Source: Tretioscincus oriximinensis
Lineage: Eukaryota > Chordata > Lepidosauria > Squamata > Gymnophthalmidae
Reading direction: 5' to 3'
Length of the DNA: 64,000 bases
Assembly: GCA_022410635.1 (NCBI GenBank)
Contig: JAJVDF010000258.1
Coordinates: 256,779-320,778 of the forward strand
Program-made: the position numbers and the translations under genes
The notes under the pieces: model-generated
What the model saw: the letters and a program-made list of their open reading frames with translations, nothing else
Told to the model about the DNA's origin: nothing
Database searches by the model: none
In this document: positions 34,851-45,884 of the stretch, in pieces
Layout of the letters: the number at the start of each line of letters is the position of its first letter
How positions within the stretch are numbered: the stretch's first letter is position 1

Positions 34851-35639
34851 GCCATGGAGGGAAGAGAAGGGAGACCACCCAGTTGTAAATTGAACATGAG
34901 TAATTTATTAACCAGTTAAAAATGTTCCAAAAAACCCTGACGCTAACTCGTAACATTTAATGCAACCCGAAATCTAAATAACATTGATCAGTGCTTTTAA
35001 AACACAACCCAGAAGTGGAGAGAATTGGGCCATGGCTTGAGTAGGGGTGTGGCCATGCGCAAAAGCTTGGCAGTCACCCCAGGTAAGCCACCCGGCCTGA
35101 CTGGCATCACCCGGCCAGGTCAGCCACCCAGCCTGACCTGCAACCAGCTGGGCCACGCCCCGTGATGTGGCACCATCTGGGCACCTGCTCCTCTCATCAC
35201 GGCCGCCCATGCCATACCATCTGCCCGGCTCGGGCCTCGCCAGTAGACCCACTGGTCCACGCCCTCATGACATAGGACTGAGGCTGCCTCCACCTGGCAG
35301 GTCAGCCCCTTTTGTCCAGGCACCCGAGCTGTCCAGCAGCACAAAGCGACCCACCCATACTGTGGGTACTCTTCNGAGGATCAAAGAGGTTTGTGAGGGC
35401 CTTCAAGAATCCGTCCTGTGTATGGCCCATCTCAATGANTCCAAGCCTGCGTTCAGCCTACCGGTCCCCACAGGTAAGCACACAAGTTTGGAACCCTTTT
35501 AGGAAAGGCCCTCCAGCTATGAGGTAGCCATGGGGATCCCTTTTTTCAGGTTTTCTTGGCTCCTCTCGACTTCGCCAAACTGTGCCACCGCCACTAGAGC
35601 ATCCTTGCTCTCCTCCAGACCACCTCCTACTCTATACCA

Positions 35640-35865
35640 ACCATTCCAAAGAACTCTTCCTGAGTTCTCCAGCCATGCCCGCATGCCTGCCCCGACACGT
35701 GAACTCCATCGGGCCTGAATCGGGCAGTTGCTTTTGTATTGAAGGCATTGTGCCCTACTGCCATGCCGCCTGCCTGTGTCATCCTCTGTACTACCTTGCC
35801 GTTTACCCTTCTCCTGGGGTGGTTCACTTGGTCGGGGTTCAGCAGCTCCTCTCCACTTCAATCAA
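35640..35865 (-). pseudogene. SGNH/GDSL-hydrolase-like C-terminal remnant
   Basis: Minus-strand frames read WRGA, then, after a frameshift, RVNGKVVQRM..AGG and RFRPDGVHVSG. SGNH-like proteins abundant in reptile and fish repeats have WRGA...VNRAV...GG...FRPDGVHLS in this order. The Asp and His of DGVH would be the catalytic pair. An isolated VVHAG at about 36300, where such proteins have a HAGGNDL-type block, may be another piece. The N-terminal catalytic Ser motif was not found and the frame is broken, so it cannot be functional. I infer that it belonged to the surrounding element. Confidence 0.45.
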
Positions 35866-37459
35866 CGTAGCAACTCCAAGAAAAGAGAAAACAAAACAAA
35901 ATAAAACACATTAACATAAACAATGGGCACGGACCTTTTCAAATGTATCTCGCCCAAATTAGATACTTGTCAGCAATTTTAACTGCTCCCAGCTCTTTGG
36001 TTGTCCCAATATATTCCGGGCATTCTTAATGGCCACATCCCTCCCACGGTCCAAGTAATATGCCAGGGCAGGACCAGGGCAGGTCCCTTCGCAGCATGTG
36101 TGGCTTTCAACTAGCTGACTGAGTNTCAAAAGGCCAACCCAGTCCAATGGCCTGAGCACCAGATGTAACTGACCCAAGCAGGTGCCAAAGCCCCGGACAG
36201 TGGTAACTCTGACCATATGCTTGTCCCAGGTGAAATAAAACACTTACCATTGTAGTGCTGCCCTTCNGGCAAGCCAAGTATCCCCGCATGCACCACCGNG
36301 GCAGAGGTCATTGTGACCCTCTGAATTTAAGCCAGGTCCGACCTCAGCAAATTGTTATTAACATGGCTGACCTGATTTATTCAAACATCCGAGGTAATAA
36401 TGGGGCAAGTCTTCTGATTCAATGGCCATCTTACTGCACTGGGCCTGTACTGTCACCGGCAATATTATTGCAACAAATTTTTAGCTAAGGAATGCCATTC
36501 TTGATGCCCTGCCCTTTTGACTCTATGGCAAATGCCAACATTATTGCACCCTGCCTGCAGCGCCATAGGTAAATATTTTGCTGCAAGGCGTTCAGGGGGC
36601 GTTCAAGTAGATATTGCTCCACCTGTAAAATTTGCACCCTGCCAAAGGTGAGGGTTTTCCAGTGCATGCTCATTATGAGCCGTAAACGGCTGTTCTAATG
36701 TTATAAGCTGCAATGCTTTTGCTTTAAAACAGGTGTGTGCTAATAAGCTTGTGTACAGATTAAGTTTTCCGGAATTACAACCCTTGTGCCTGATANCTGT
36801 ACGATGTTCTACTACTAGGTAGCAATGTGAAGCAGTGAGCTAGCCGTGCTTATTCTTTATGAACTTCTGTGTATAAGATATACTGTACCTCCACAATGTA
36901 AGCTTCCTTATCTCAGCATCCTCTTGTGCAATATTCCTCTATTTCATTGCCATTGCCACATATATGCCTGCCCTATGTGAGCACAGATCTTTAACCAGAT
37001 CCCAGGTGACTGCCCAGCCCAGCAAAGGTGCTTAGTTGCATCCATATATGTGCAGGAATTTCATTGTGTAGTAGTAGATTATCACCCCAACCTTAACATT
37101 TTAGCATATTAATGCTAAAGGGAATGCCTTCAGATCCTCAGTCTTAGGGTCCAATGGCAATATACCCCTACTGTACAGCCCTTTTAAGTCAAAGGTCATG
37201 CCAGGAATTCAAATGCCAAAAGAGAATGAGTTTTATTCTTGGGTATTAAGATCAAGTAGTATAGTATACCCTGTGGATGCTGCTCATAAGTTAAAGGTAA
37301 ATGCTGTATGGCGAAGCATTGCGATGCCAAAAATATCCCTCTAACACAAGCATAACGATCCCGTGGCACCATGCTTTATACAAATTATTGTTTTANTGAC
37401 CCGTATTTGATCCCGGCAAGATTGTGCCTGCTGCCGCAATACTAACTTTCATCCCAAGC

Positions 37460-37600
37460 ATTATTTATTTATTTAAATTTTTATACCGCTCTATACCCAT
37501 AGGTCTCAGGGCGGTTAACGATAAAACCATCATTTTAACACATTAAAAACAGCCTGTTCTAAAATGGGGAGGAGACAGTAGTTTTTCAGCCAAAGGCCAG
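37460..37600 (-). mobile_element. LINE 3' end (BovB-type tail)
   Basis: In reverse, GGCCTGGCCTTTGGCTGAAA, CTACTGTCTCCTCCCCAT and CGCCCTGAGACCTATGGGTA, ending in AAATAAATAAAT, match the split element at 11575-12263. Confidence 0.75.
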
Positions 37601-38159
37601 GCCATTATGATCCATTGGCAAAATATTGATTCACGCAGAGCATTTTAATGCTCACAAAACTATGATATTTACCACCACATAATAATTCAAAGGTACTGTA
37701 AATCTATTACCATTCTTTGATGCCCCTGGTAAAAAACTTAGAAAGCAAGGCATGCTAATGTTAAATTAAATAGCCATTCCTGCCTGCAGCATAACGATGT
37801 GGCAGCAGATAATTCTTACTGCCCCTGACTTATAGCAAAGCATTTTGTATCAAATGAAACGTCCCCTAATCCCTTGAATCATGGTCAAGTATTCCAGCAA
37901 AGTGTATGTATTGACCAATCCTGTAATGCCACTGGTAAAAAACTTCTTCCATCAAGACAATGTCTGAGAGGAACATATCTGTTTAACCCAAGTGAAAAAC
38001 TCGAGTGGATACGTAATTCCTATCGACCAGGCCCACAATGCTACTGGAACTTAATATCATAGTAAGCCCTTATAGAAAGCATCCTCCTTTTGACATGATG
38101 AGGGAAAGTTATTTTCACTGCTAAGATATTGTAATGCCAAAGGAAATATCTGCAAGATA

Positions 38160-39440
38160 TTGTGCAATGCATTAGTATAAGTATGAACGTTTATTGTTNT
38201 TCTCATTATTGTTATGGAGTTATGGCAGGAACTTATGCATCTGCCCTATATTGCACCAGAGCATGTAGCATGTGTATGACAATTTGTATGAGGACTTATG
38301 GCAGGCCCTTGAAAATTATATTTGAAATTTTTGTGCATGCGCTAATGACAGGCACCCAGGTACCCGCCCTACATTGCAACAGCACTATAGCGATGTGCAA
38401 GAATATGTATCCAAATTTATGGCAGGCACCAAGGAGCCCACCCCAAATGCACCAGCACTTTAGCATGTGTATGAGGATTTGTATGAGAACGAGCGGCAGC
38501 CCCCAGCAGCCCGCCCCACAATCACCAGCACTATAGAATGTGTATGAGAATTTGTATAAGGACTTATGGCAGGCACATAGGAGCCAGCCCTATAAGCGCC
38601 AGCACTATAGCATGCGTATGAGAATTTGTACAAGGACTTATGGCAGGCACGTAGGAGCCAGCCCTATAAGCGCCAGCACTATAGCATGTGTATAAGAATT
38701 TGTACCGGGACTTATGGCAGGCACATAGGAGCCAGCCTTATAAGCACCAGAACTATAGCATGTGTATGAGAATTAGTACAAGGACTTGTGGCGGACAAGA
38801 ACTTATGGCAGGCACCCAGACGCCTGTCCCATCTACCCCTCACTTTAGCTTGTGTATGAGAATTTGTATGAGAACTTATGGCAGGCACCCAGGAGCCCAC
38901 CCCATCTGCACCATAACTTTAGATGTGTATGAGAATTTGTATGAGAACTTATGGCAGGCGCCTAGCATCCCTCCCCATAAGTACCAGCACTTTAGCATGT
39001 GTGAGATTTTTCTATGGGAAAAATTATGCCAGGCATCCAGGAGCCCGCCCCATCTGATCAGCACTTTAGCATGAATATGAGAATTCGTATAAGAACTTAT
39101 GGCAGGCCCCTAGGTGTCCAACCCGTATAGCCACAGCACTTCAGCATGTGAATGTACACAGACGTATGCGCACCTATGGCAGTCACTAAAGTTGCTGTTC
39201 TATATTGCAAACAGTACTTTAGCATGTGTACAAGGATCAATATAAGAATTTATGGCAGGAACTTAAGAGCCTGCACCAGCACTTTATCATGCATATGAAC
39301 GTTTGTATAAGAACTTACGGCAGTCCCCAGGACCTGACCCATATTGCAAAAGTGCTGCAGCATGTGCATGAGAATCTGTATGGGAATCTATAACAGGCAC
39401 TGTGGTGGCTGCCCTATATTGTAACAGCACTCTAGCAATA
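38160..39440. repeat. 74-bp minisatellite, about 17 degenerate units
   Basis: The unit contains GAGAATTTGTATAAGGACTT, ATGGCAGGCAC.TAGGAGCC, AGCCCTATAAG.GCCAGCACT and ATAGCATGTGTAT. Exact starts 74 bp apart are seen at 38546, 38620, 38694 and 38768. Outer units are more diverged. Because 74 is not a multiple of 3, the frames across it (MYENLYENLWQAP.. and MCMRICMRTYG..) are not a repeat protein. Confidence 0.88.
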
Positions 39441-39734
39441 TATAAGGATTACTCCCCAACCTTACAGCAGGAGCCTGCCTTTCCTTGTACCAGCCCTTTA
39501 TTATATGGCTGAGAATTTGCGCATGTATTCCAGAGCATGATCAGAGGGGTGAAAACCCGGTGGTGTATGAGATTCTCGGGTTGCTGGCACCGTGTGAGAT
39601 TGTGCCTTCTCCCCTTAACACTAGCACGTGAGTGCTTAGAAGGGGAATTCCAGGCATTTGCTAGAAAGTTGGAAAATATCAGCAATCAGGAAATTGCTGA
39701 TTCTCACACTTTCATTACTGCTCCATGTAATAAT

Positions 39735-39935
39735 AACGTCTTGTATTTATTCACCAAAGGGTGGTGCACATAGCCCCTGTTGCTTTCCCCACAACAGACA
39801 CCCCACGAAGTCAGTGGGGTGACCGGCCCAAGGTCACCCAGCCGGCCCCCTGGAGGAGTGTGGAATCGAACCGGCAGGCCAACCAGTGGGAGTCCAACAT
39901 TCTAACCCTTGCACCAAAGTGGCCGCCATGACCGG
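39735..39935 (-). mobile_element. Sauria SINE
   Basis: In reverse, a tRNA-like head (TGGTGCAAGGGTTAGAATG, then CGGTTCGATTCC) is followed by CTGGGTGACCTTGGGCCGGT and the GGGTGTCTGTTGTGGGGAAA body. The BovB tail is short. Confidence 0.85.
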
Positions 39936-40769
39936 TGCTGCCTCCCCAGCAGCCGGCAGGAGCAAGACTGCTCCTGTTACTATTTGGGTGGTGGTGGTGG
40001 ATCAGCCGATCCGCATGGCCTTTGGTGGAGTGAGAGAGACACAAGCTGTCTCTCGTGCATCCGAAGGAGAAGGAGGAATTGGTGGCTGTTGGAGGGCTTT
40101 TAAGCCCTCAGTCNCCAGGAAACTGCGTCATCCTTTCGCGCCCGTTTCTGGGGCAGCAAAAGGAGGTGGCTTCCTAGAGGGGTCTCCTCCTTCCCCCTCG
40201 GCAAATGCCTGCGCCNCTGTAGCCACGGCGGNGGCAGACTTCAACTCTTCTGGCTGAATGTGTTACCTCAGGGACTTTAATCTTAACAGATATTCCTCTG
40301 GATGATGCTGAACTATTTTAAAATTCAACCATTTTATTGTTTTTATCTGAATTTTTACCTGTAACTCTGCTGCCCTTTGGTGGAAGGGGCATTATAAATA
40401 AATGGTATTGTTATNATACTTATTATGAGACTCTTCCTTCCCTGCAGTTACTTTATCATAACAATAAGAAAGGAACAATGATAAAGTAATACCGAAAAAG
40501 AAATACTTTACTTTATAATCTTTATAAATGATAGTTTGAGTGAGAACATTGCATCCTTAATTTCTTTTGCAGAACATTCTTATGGTTCATTTTATACATA
40601 TTTGCATACAACAACATCAATACAACCCTGATTAAAAATCCATTTACATTAAATTCCATTATTAGTAGTGCCTCCAAAATGTTTCTTAAAAAAGGCAGCA
40701 ATAAGATTATTTGTTAGGTTAGGAAAATATTAGTGTTAAATTTAACTAAAGTGTCTCACAAAAAGAAAT

Positions 40770-41400
40770 CTGTAAAAAAATGTTGCTGGCAAAAACAATC
40801 AAGTCACGACACATACACATAATATCTTTCACCATTTATTGAAATTATATCTTTTACCAGTTATTGAACTTATAACACCAGGTTGGAATAAAATAAGTCA
40901 TAGTACTCATATTTAATTTCCAAGCAATAAACACTTAAGTGTGGCGCAGCATCTTGGATGACAATTTGCCACTGATCGCCACGAGTGGCANCAAACCATT
41001 TTGCACATAAAGGCGAAAACATTAAGACCAGCAGATGAACCTGTCCAGCCATGCTGANGACAGTTCACTTGGGACTTAGTCCAGCGACGCTGACAACTTT
41101 ACCCAGTATGCTCACCTGCTCCCCCGTCCAGCCACGCTGATGANGGACACCAGAGTATCAGGGAGGTTGAATGGAGCTTTCTGGGTGGTAACCCGTGTGA
41201 AATCCCCCTCCCTGATTTGAAGTCGCATTTGGCTTCCAACCTTTCCCCTAAGGCAAGCTCCGCGACCTCAAATCCCTTATGGGGACCCTCACTAACTATG
41301 GGATAACTAGGGGATATCTGCCCATCGGCTAGTAGCCATCCACGTTGGCCATCCAAGATGCGCACCCGCCACAATAACAGCGGCGTCATTCCTGCCACAT
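40770..41400 (-). mobile_element. 3' region of the tyrosine-recombinase element
   Basis: This region directly follows the recombinase fragment on the minus strand and matches 31259-31890. It has one 99-codon frame containing RVRILDGQRGWLLADGQISP with no recognised domain, then repeated GTGGCTGGAC motifs, then the terminal GCCAGCAACATTTTTTTA. Confidence 0.55.
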
Positions 41401-42114
41401 TCTCCTAATCCCGCTGTACCCATTCATTAAGGGCACCATACACTTGACCCAACGAATTGTAGTTCCCAACCCCTTTTGGTCCGCTTTAGACCTACGCAAA
41501 AATATCAACAAAAGGTTGATTTCAAACTGAANAACACCAGCTAGCACAGTCGCAGGTCCAGATATCTTGCCCGCTGAAATGNGGTCCCCCAGACAGAAGG
41601 CACCAAAAAATAAGAGGGAGAAAACAACATGGAACAGAGAGTGCTCAAAAGATCAGGAACAAACATTGGAGCGATTATTCAACATGCGAGTCAATAACTA
41701 AAAAGTTATGGGGCGGCGTCTATCCCTATGTACTGGGGCTGACCTAGCCCATCCCACAATGGCGCTCCTGGTTAAAAATTGGCCACAAGCTCCTGGATAA
41801 CCCATTAGTTGAATGGTGAACTGAAGCGCAGCCAAATGCAACCGCATGGTCCTGGAAGCTGCCCCCAAGGATTGTAAGTGTTCTAAATATAATAGCACAG
41901 AACACTCTACAAAGAGCCCTCTACAAGGGTCATCCATATTCAAGGTGAACCATAGAAATAGTAANAAGGCCCTACGATAACTAGCTTGCGTCGAAGGTGC
42001 CAAGGATCCCCACACTCCTTGAGAAATCAGAGCATCCCAAGCCACCACAGATGTTGGGGGAATTTCTCCNGATGAAGCTGTGCCTCTGGTACCAGCTGCT
42101 GAAACTGGGCCCAC
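41401..42114 (-). pseudogene. Tyrosine recombinase (DIRS/Ngaro or Crypton type), broken
   Basis: The reading frame from 42114 encodes a phage-integrase-type core-binding domain: SLAPSTQASYRRA, LLFLWF, YLEHLQSLGAASRTMRLHLA. It continues HRDRRRPITF, a stop at 41698-41700, more of the same frame with a second stop, then HVVFSLLFFGAF and LRRSKADQKGLGTTIRW. This matches recombinases of the kind RRPIT...FSLAFFGALRVGEL...LRRSKTDQ.GRG. The box I catalytic Arg (G.RVGEL) is Cys here. The C-terminal H..R...Y block is missing because sequence from the element's 3' end takes over at 41395. It is nonfunctional. A proline-rich ORF lies just upstream on the same strand. Confidence 0.72.
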
Positions 42115-42119
42115 TGTTG

Positions 42120-42572
42120 TCAGGAAAGGGCATCAGCCACAACCTCTTTACCTCTGGACTGCTGCTCTGATACAGAAGGCTCTGACGGTGCTGCCACCAC
42201 CGATGTAGCCGCCCCCCCAGCACTTCTGGCCAGTTGTTGGAACATTTCAGCCAATTGATTTAATGAAATGATACCAGAGGAGGTGATTGGGACTGCCAAG
42301 GGTGGAACTGTATGCTGTACACTCGTTATGTCTGTCCAGCAAGGGAATGGGGCTTCCAAAGAAGGAACAGGTGGCAAAGGCAGCAACACAGAGGGTGGCA
42401 AAGGAGGCAACACAGGTGCTGAAAAATTATCTCCTGAAGGAGTGGTCGGGGGACCTGTAGGACAGTTTACAGGGGCAAAGTCAACACCAACTCCACGCCC
42501 CTTCCCTCTCCCACGCTTTGATTTTGCTTTTGGCATTATGCCCCAGCCCCAAAAGCAGCCCTCAACAGACAT
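42120..42572 (-). CDS. Proline-rich ORF preceding the recombinase (element ORF1, gag-like?)
   Basis: This intact 150-codon frame ends 6 bp before the first Met of the recombinase fragment, in a different frame. It has a basic start (MPKAKSKRGRGKGRG from about residue 13), a Pro-rich middle (APVLPPLPPSVLLPLPPVPS), a short helical stretch (SLNQLAEMFQQLA) and a Ser/Ala-rich end. I do not recognise a domain. Position and composition suggest the first ORF of a tyrosine-recombinase element, possibly a nucleic-acid-binding gag-like protein. It may be only a surviving open frame in a dead element. Confidence 0.4.
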   Translation of the reverse strand: MSVEGCFWGWGIMPKAKSKRGRGKGRGVGVDFAPVNCPTGPPTTPSGDNFSAPVLPPLPPSVLLPLPPVPSLEAPFPCWTDITSVQHTVPPLAVPITSSGIISLNQLAEMFQQLARSAGGAATSVVAAPSEPSVSEQQSRGKEVVADALS

Positions 42573-42659
42573 ATGCTATCAGTATTGTATGATATATGAT
42601 GTCAAGGACATCTATTCCACTACCGTATAAAGTAATATACCAACTAACTCCTGACAAAT

Positions 42660-43270
42660 GTGTCTATACCACCACCTATGATAGCTCTCAAGAGAGGGGC
42701 AGTCCTCCTTGATGTTATTACTAATATATGTAATACAATGCAATATAATAATATAATGTAATATAATATAATAATATAATTAANTATAATGAATATAATA
42801 GTCCACCTATGATATAGCTCTCAAGAGAGGGACAGTCCTCCTTGATGGCTCTCCTATATGATATAATAATATTTAATGTAATATAATACTATTATATAAT
42901 CTGTATATCACATTAGATAAATATGTTTAATATAGGAAGTGGTGCAATCCAACTACTATATAATCAGCCCTATATAGAGAGAGGTACAATCCCCCCCATA
43001 TAGTGCACTATTAATATAATATAATATAATGTAACGTAATGACCAATAAGCTAATAAAATGCAGGGAGAGGCACAGTCCTCCCCTTAATATATAGGAAAT
43101 GGTACAATCCCCAGTGCTATATAACCAGCTTTTAATATAATATAATACAATAACTAATAATCAATGTAAAGAGAGGCACAACCCCCCNCCATTTATTAAC
43201 AAATATTATAATATAATATAATTATATGAAGGTATATATAGTGACCCAACCCTGTCACTATATATTNACT
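42660..43270. repeat. AT-rich degenerate tandem repeat
   Basis: Alternating blocks of TATAATATAA-type sequence and short GC islands (AGAGAGGGACAGTCCTCCTT, AGAGAGGCACAGTCCTCCCC, AGAGAGGCACAACCCCCC) recur at uneven 60-150-bp spacing. It lies just 5' of the proline-rich ORF on the minus strand. Confidence 0.75.
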
Positions 43271-43299
43271 ATAGCTGTATTCACCACCCAAAAAGGCAG

Positions 43300-43900
43300 C
43301 TCACACTAAACCAAAATATTATGTAGGTCTGTCCCCACAGGCAGCCCTTCCTCCCAGGTTCAATACAGCCCTGCAGAGGAATGCAAAACCTGTCACCTTA
43401 ACTGCCAAGAAGAAGCCTGACAGACAGTCCAGACATAGGCTCCCTTGACATCGAAGGCTCCTCTGTCAAGCTGGGCTGGCAGACTCTCTCTGCCAATCCG
43501 CTTCCTGTCCCAGCTGCATGCCTGGCAGGAGAACTGGAGCCTTTAAAAAGGCTATTTTAAGGCCCCTCGCAGCAAGCTGTGAGAGGAAAAGAACAAACTG
43601 CTCTCTCTCTCAAGCCACTCCCGTCAGATCACACATCAAACGAGTAAGCACAGAGGGAGAAGTAACTGCTCTCTGCCAGTCAGGGCAGACAGCAGACACA
43701 CACTCCAGCCACCCCCGTCAGGCAACACACTTGATGTGTGACAAACAAGTGTGCGTGCATGTGTGAATGCTCTCCAGGGTCACAGCAGAGACCCCAGACG
43801 GCTGCTGTTTCAGCAGCGAAAAGCACGCCTAAAGCACACTGCTCTGTGAAAGAGCAAGAGACAGGGAACTTCTTTCAACTGTCAACAGCAGCACGGACGG
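43300..43900 (-). other. GC-rich 5' flank of the element, no gene
   Basis: No coding sequence was recognised. On the minus strand it contains CTTAAAATAGCC and CTTTTTAAAGG, TATA-like sites upstream of the proline-rich ORF, and may be the element's 5' leader. The left end is unclear. Confidence 0.3.
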
Positions 43901-45765
43901 TGTGAGGCGTTCTTATGTACGCCTCCTAGACAGTCACACCCCTTGCACTGCCATGCACGGCCCGCCAGCGCATCCCCAAGGTGCATATCACCCAACAACA
44001 CCCCTGANGCACCACAGACTGCTGCAGGACCCTCCGTCCCACCAGCAACTCTCACCCGCCTCAGGGCTCGGTGAGTCTTTTCTATGCAAATTAAGACGCA
44101 GTTTATACCTACCTTCCTTTGCTGAAATAAAAGTGGTTTAGCTTGATCCATCATAGCTTGAGCACAAGGCATTTGCGTGGAGCACCTGATCTGCTGCAAA
44201 GGTGGATTACAGCTGCCTGTCATTCAGCTACTATGTTGGATGATGGTGTGTGACCGTGAGTCTCTGCATCACCATTTGTCTACTGTCATGTTACTCAAAT
44301 GCAAGCAGGTTGAAGCTGTTTTGTTGTTGCTGCCGATACTCTTTGAAGAAGCTTTGGAGCTAGCATTCTTCAGTAAAGAGGCAAATGTCCTGTAGTGTTA
44401 GTGTAGTGTGACATGTTCACCACATGCATCCGCTCCGATGAGCACACTAATTTGCTCTACATACAAAATGCATTGCTGTGAATGTTGATCTTTGTGTTCT
44501 ATCAGTAATCCATTAATGGAAGCTGTTGTAAAATACCTGTGTTGATTAGCACTAGTCCCATGAAAAATAATATGGACTAATGAGTTTCCTAAAACAAATT
44601 ACTAAAGCTGTGAAAACAGAGCCTAGCATTTTCTGCAATACGCAAGCAGGCATATTACAAATTAAAAAATAATTTCTACACTGGTGTATGGGCCTACAGT
44701 AGCGTCTTCTAATATGGGCTCAAATGGCCCTGATTTACACTTGTTCTTACTTTGTTCCAGAAGATAATCTAAGGGTTTTCCTGTCCATATGCTATCCAGA
44801 CTAGCACAGGTCTTGCCGTGGCCTATGTGGCATGGCTTGAAAGTGGACATCAGCCCCTTAGACCAACTGTTAATGAGGCCAAGTGCTCATGAAAGTGTCA
44901 TGCAAAAATTTAAATTATTTCTTAGCCACCCATTTCCCAAGCTTCAAAGTTAAATGCCATTAGAGGAGGCCCTGGTGACNCTGGACCCTCCCAGTTTCTT
45001 TATGNTATTTTCAAGCTCTTCAGCGCTGCATGGCTCTGCACACCAACAAGCAGTAATCAGTGCTAATCTGAAATGCTTTTTGAGGCATGATGCAGTAATT
45101 ACGACAGAGACCCAACCATGCGGGGCTGAAGAGCTTTAAAGAAGGTAAGGAAATCTGGCATGAGGTTTCATTTATCTGTCCTGGGGGAGCCAAGAACCTA
45201 GCTCCGCTAATGCAGGTTTCTGGAGACATGGGTCACCATGAGAAATGTTTGCTTTGCCTCTTGCTCCAGTGAGGACCACCTGGGCTATGGAGATACAGCC
45301 ATAGGAAAACTTGTATGGTTATGTGATTATAGTGGCCTGGGTGAAGGCTGCAACATCGTGGATTCAAAACATATACCATATTGCCAAAAATATTCACTCA
45401 ACTGAACACAAGTATGATCAAATACTTTTGGCAATTTCATGAGCTCTGACTGAAGTCTCTTCTGGTTATTCTGACATTAAATTTACTTGTTTTAATGGAA
45501 AACTCATAATTAAATTGTGCTGTCATAATCAAAATGTTTATGTTGAAAACATGACAAACAATTAAGCATCATTTATCTGCAATTTGATTTATGCCTGTGA
45601 AACATGCTACCTCTGCTCCCAACATATTTTCTTGTTTAATTGTTTCATGTTATATCAGATAAAATGAATGAACATCTATAAAAAATACAGCCTTTCGGAA
45701 ACTAGAAGCCACTGGTGAGTATTCAGTTTAATAGATAATTTAAGGATTTCTTTTTTTCTCTTCAG

Positions 45766-45884
45766 ACCAGATTTATTTGATTGGGACAGCGTGGTTTGTC
45801 AGCAGTCAGCTTTACAACGATTAGACCATGCATTCAACATTGCCAAAAGACACCTGGGCATTGAAAAGCTCCTTGATCCTGAAG
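45766..45884 (+). CDS. DMD: DMD exon 7 (CH2 domain of dystrophin)
   Basis: This 119-bp exon completes the split Arg codon from exon 6 (AG|A) and ends in phase 1 with one base of the next codon. It encodes R-PDLFDWDSVVCQQSALQRL followed by HAFNIAK..LGIEKLLDPE, matching human residues 177-216 of CH2. The LGIEKLLDPE motif is shared with all dystrophin relatives, while VVCQQSA is dystrophin-specific. The acceptor follows a strong T-rich tract (TTTTTTTCTCTTCAG). The donor is GTCAGT, an acceptable but non-optimal GT site. Exon 8, which should begin by completing the Asp/Gly codon, was not found in the remaining 18 kb. Confidence 0.97.

Larger units (their letters stand above)
34851..40245 (-). mobile_element. 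Tyrosine-recombinase-type element, decayed composite
   Basis: Its 3' end (34851-35535) and 5' part (40035-40245) match the short element at 10151-11115. Between them lie an SGNH-hydrolase remnant (35640-35865), unrecognised decayed sequence, a 74-bp minisatellite (38160-39440) and a Sauria SINE (39735-39935). The TTAATAAATTACTC signal near 34905 marks the 3' end on the minus strand. It may continue into the recombinase block at 40770-43900 or be a separate insertion; I cannot decide. Confidence 0.5.

Noticed and set aside
38160..39440. CRISPR-like or repeat-protein interpretation of the 74-bp repeats
   Set aside because: Units are directly abutting with no unique spacers, the genome is eukaryotic, and the 74-bp period shifts frame every unit.
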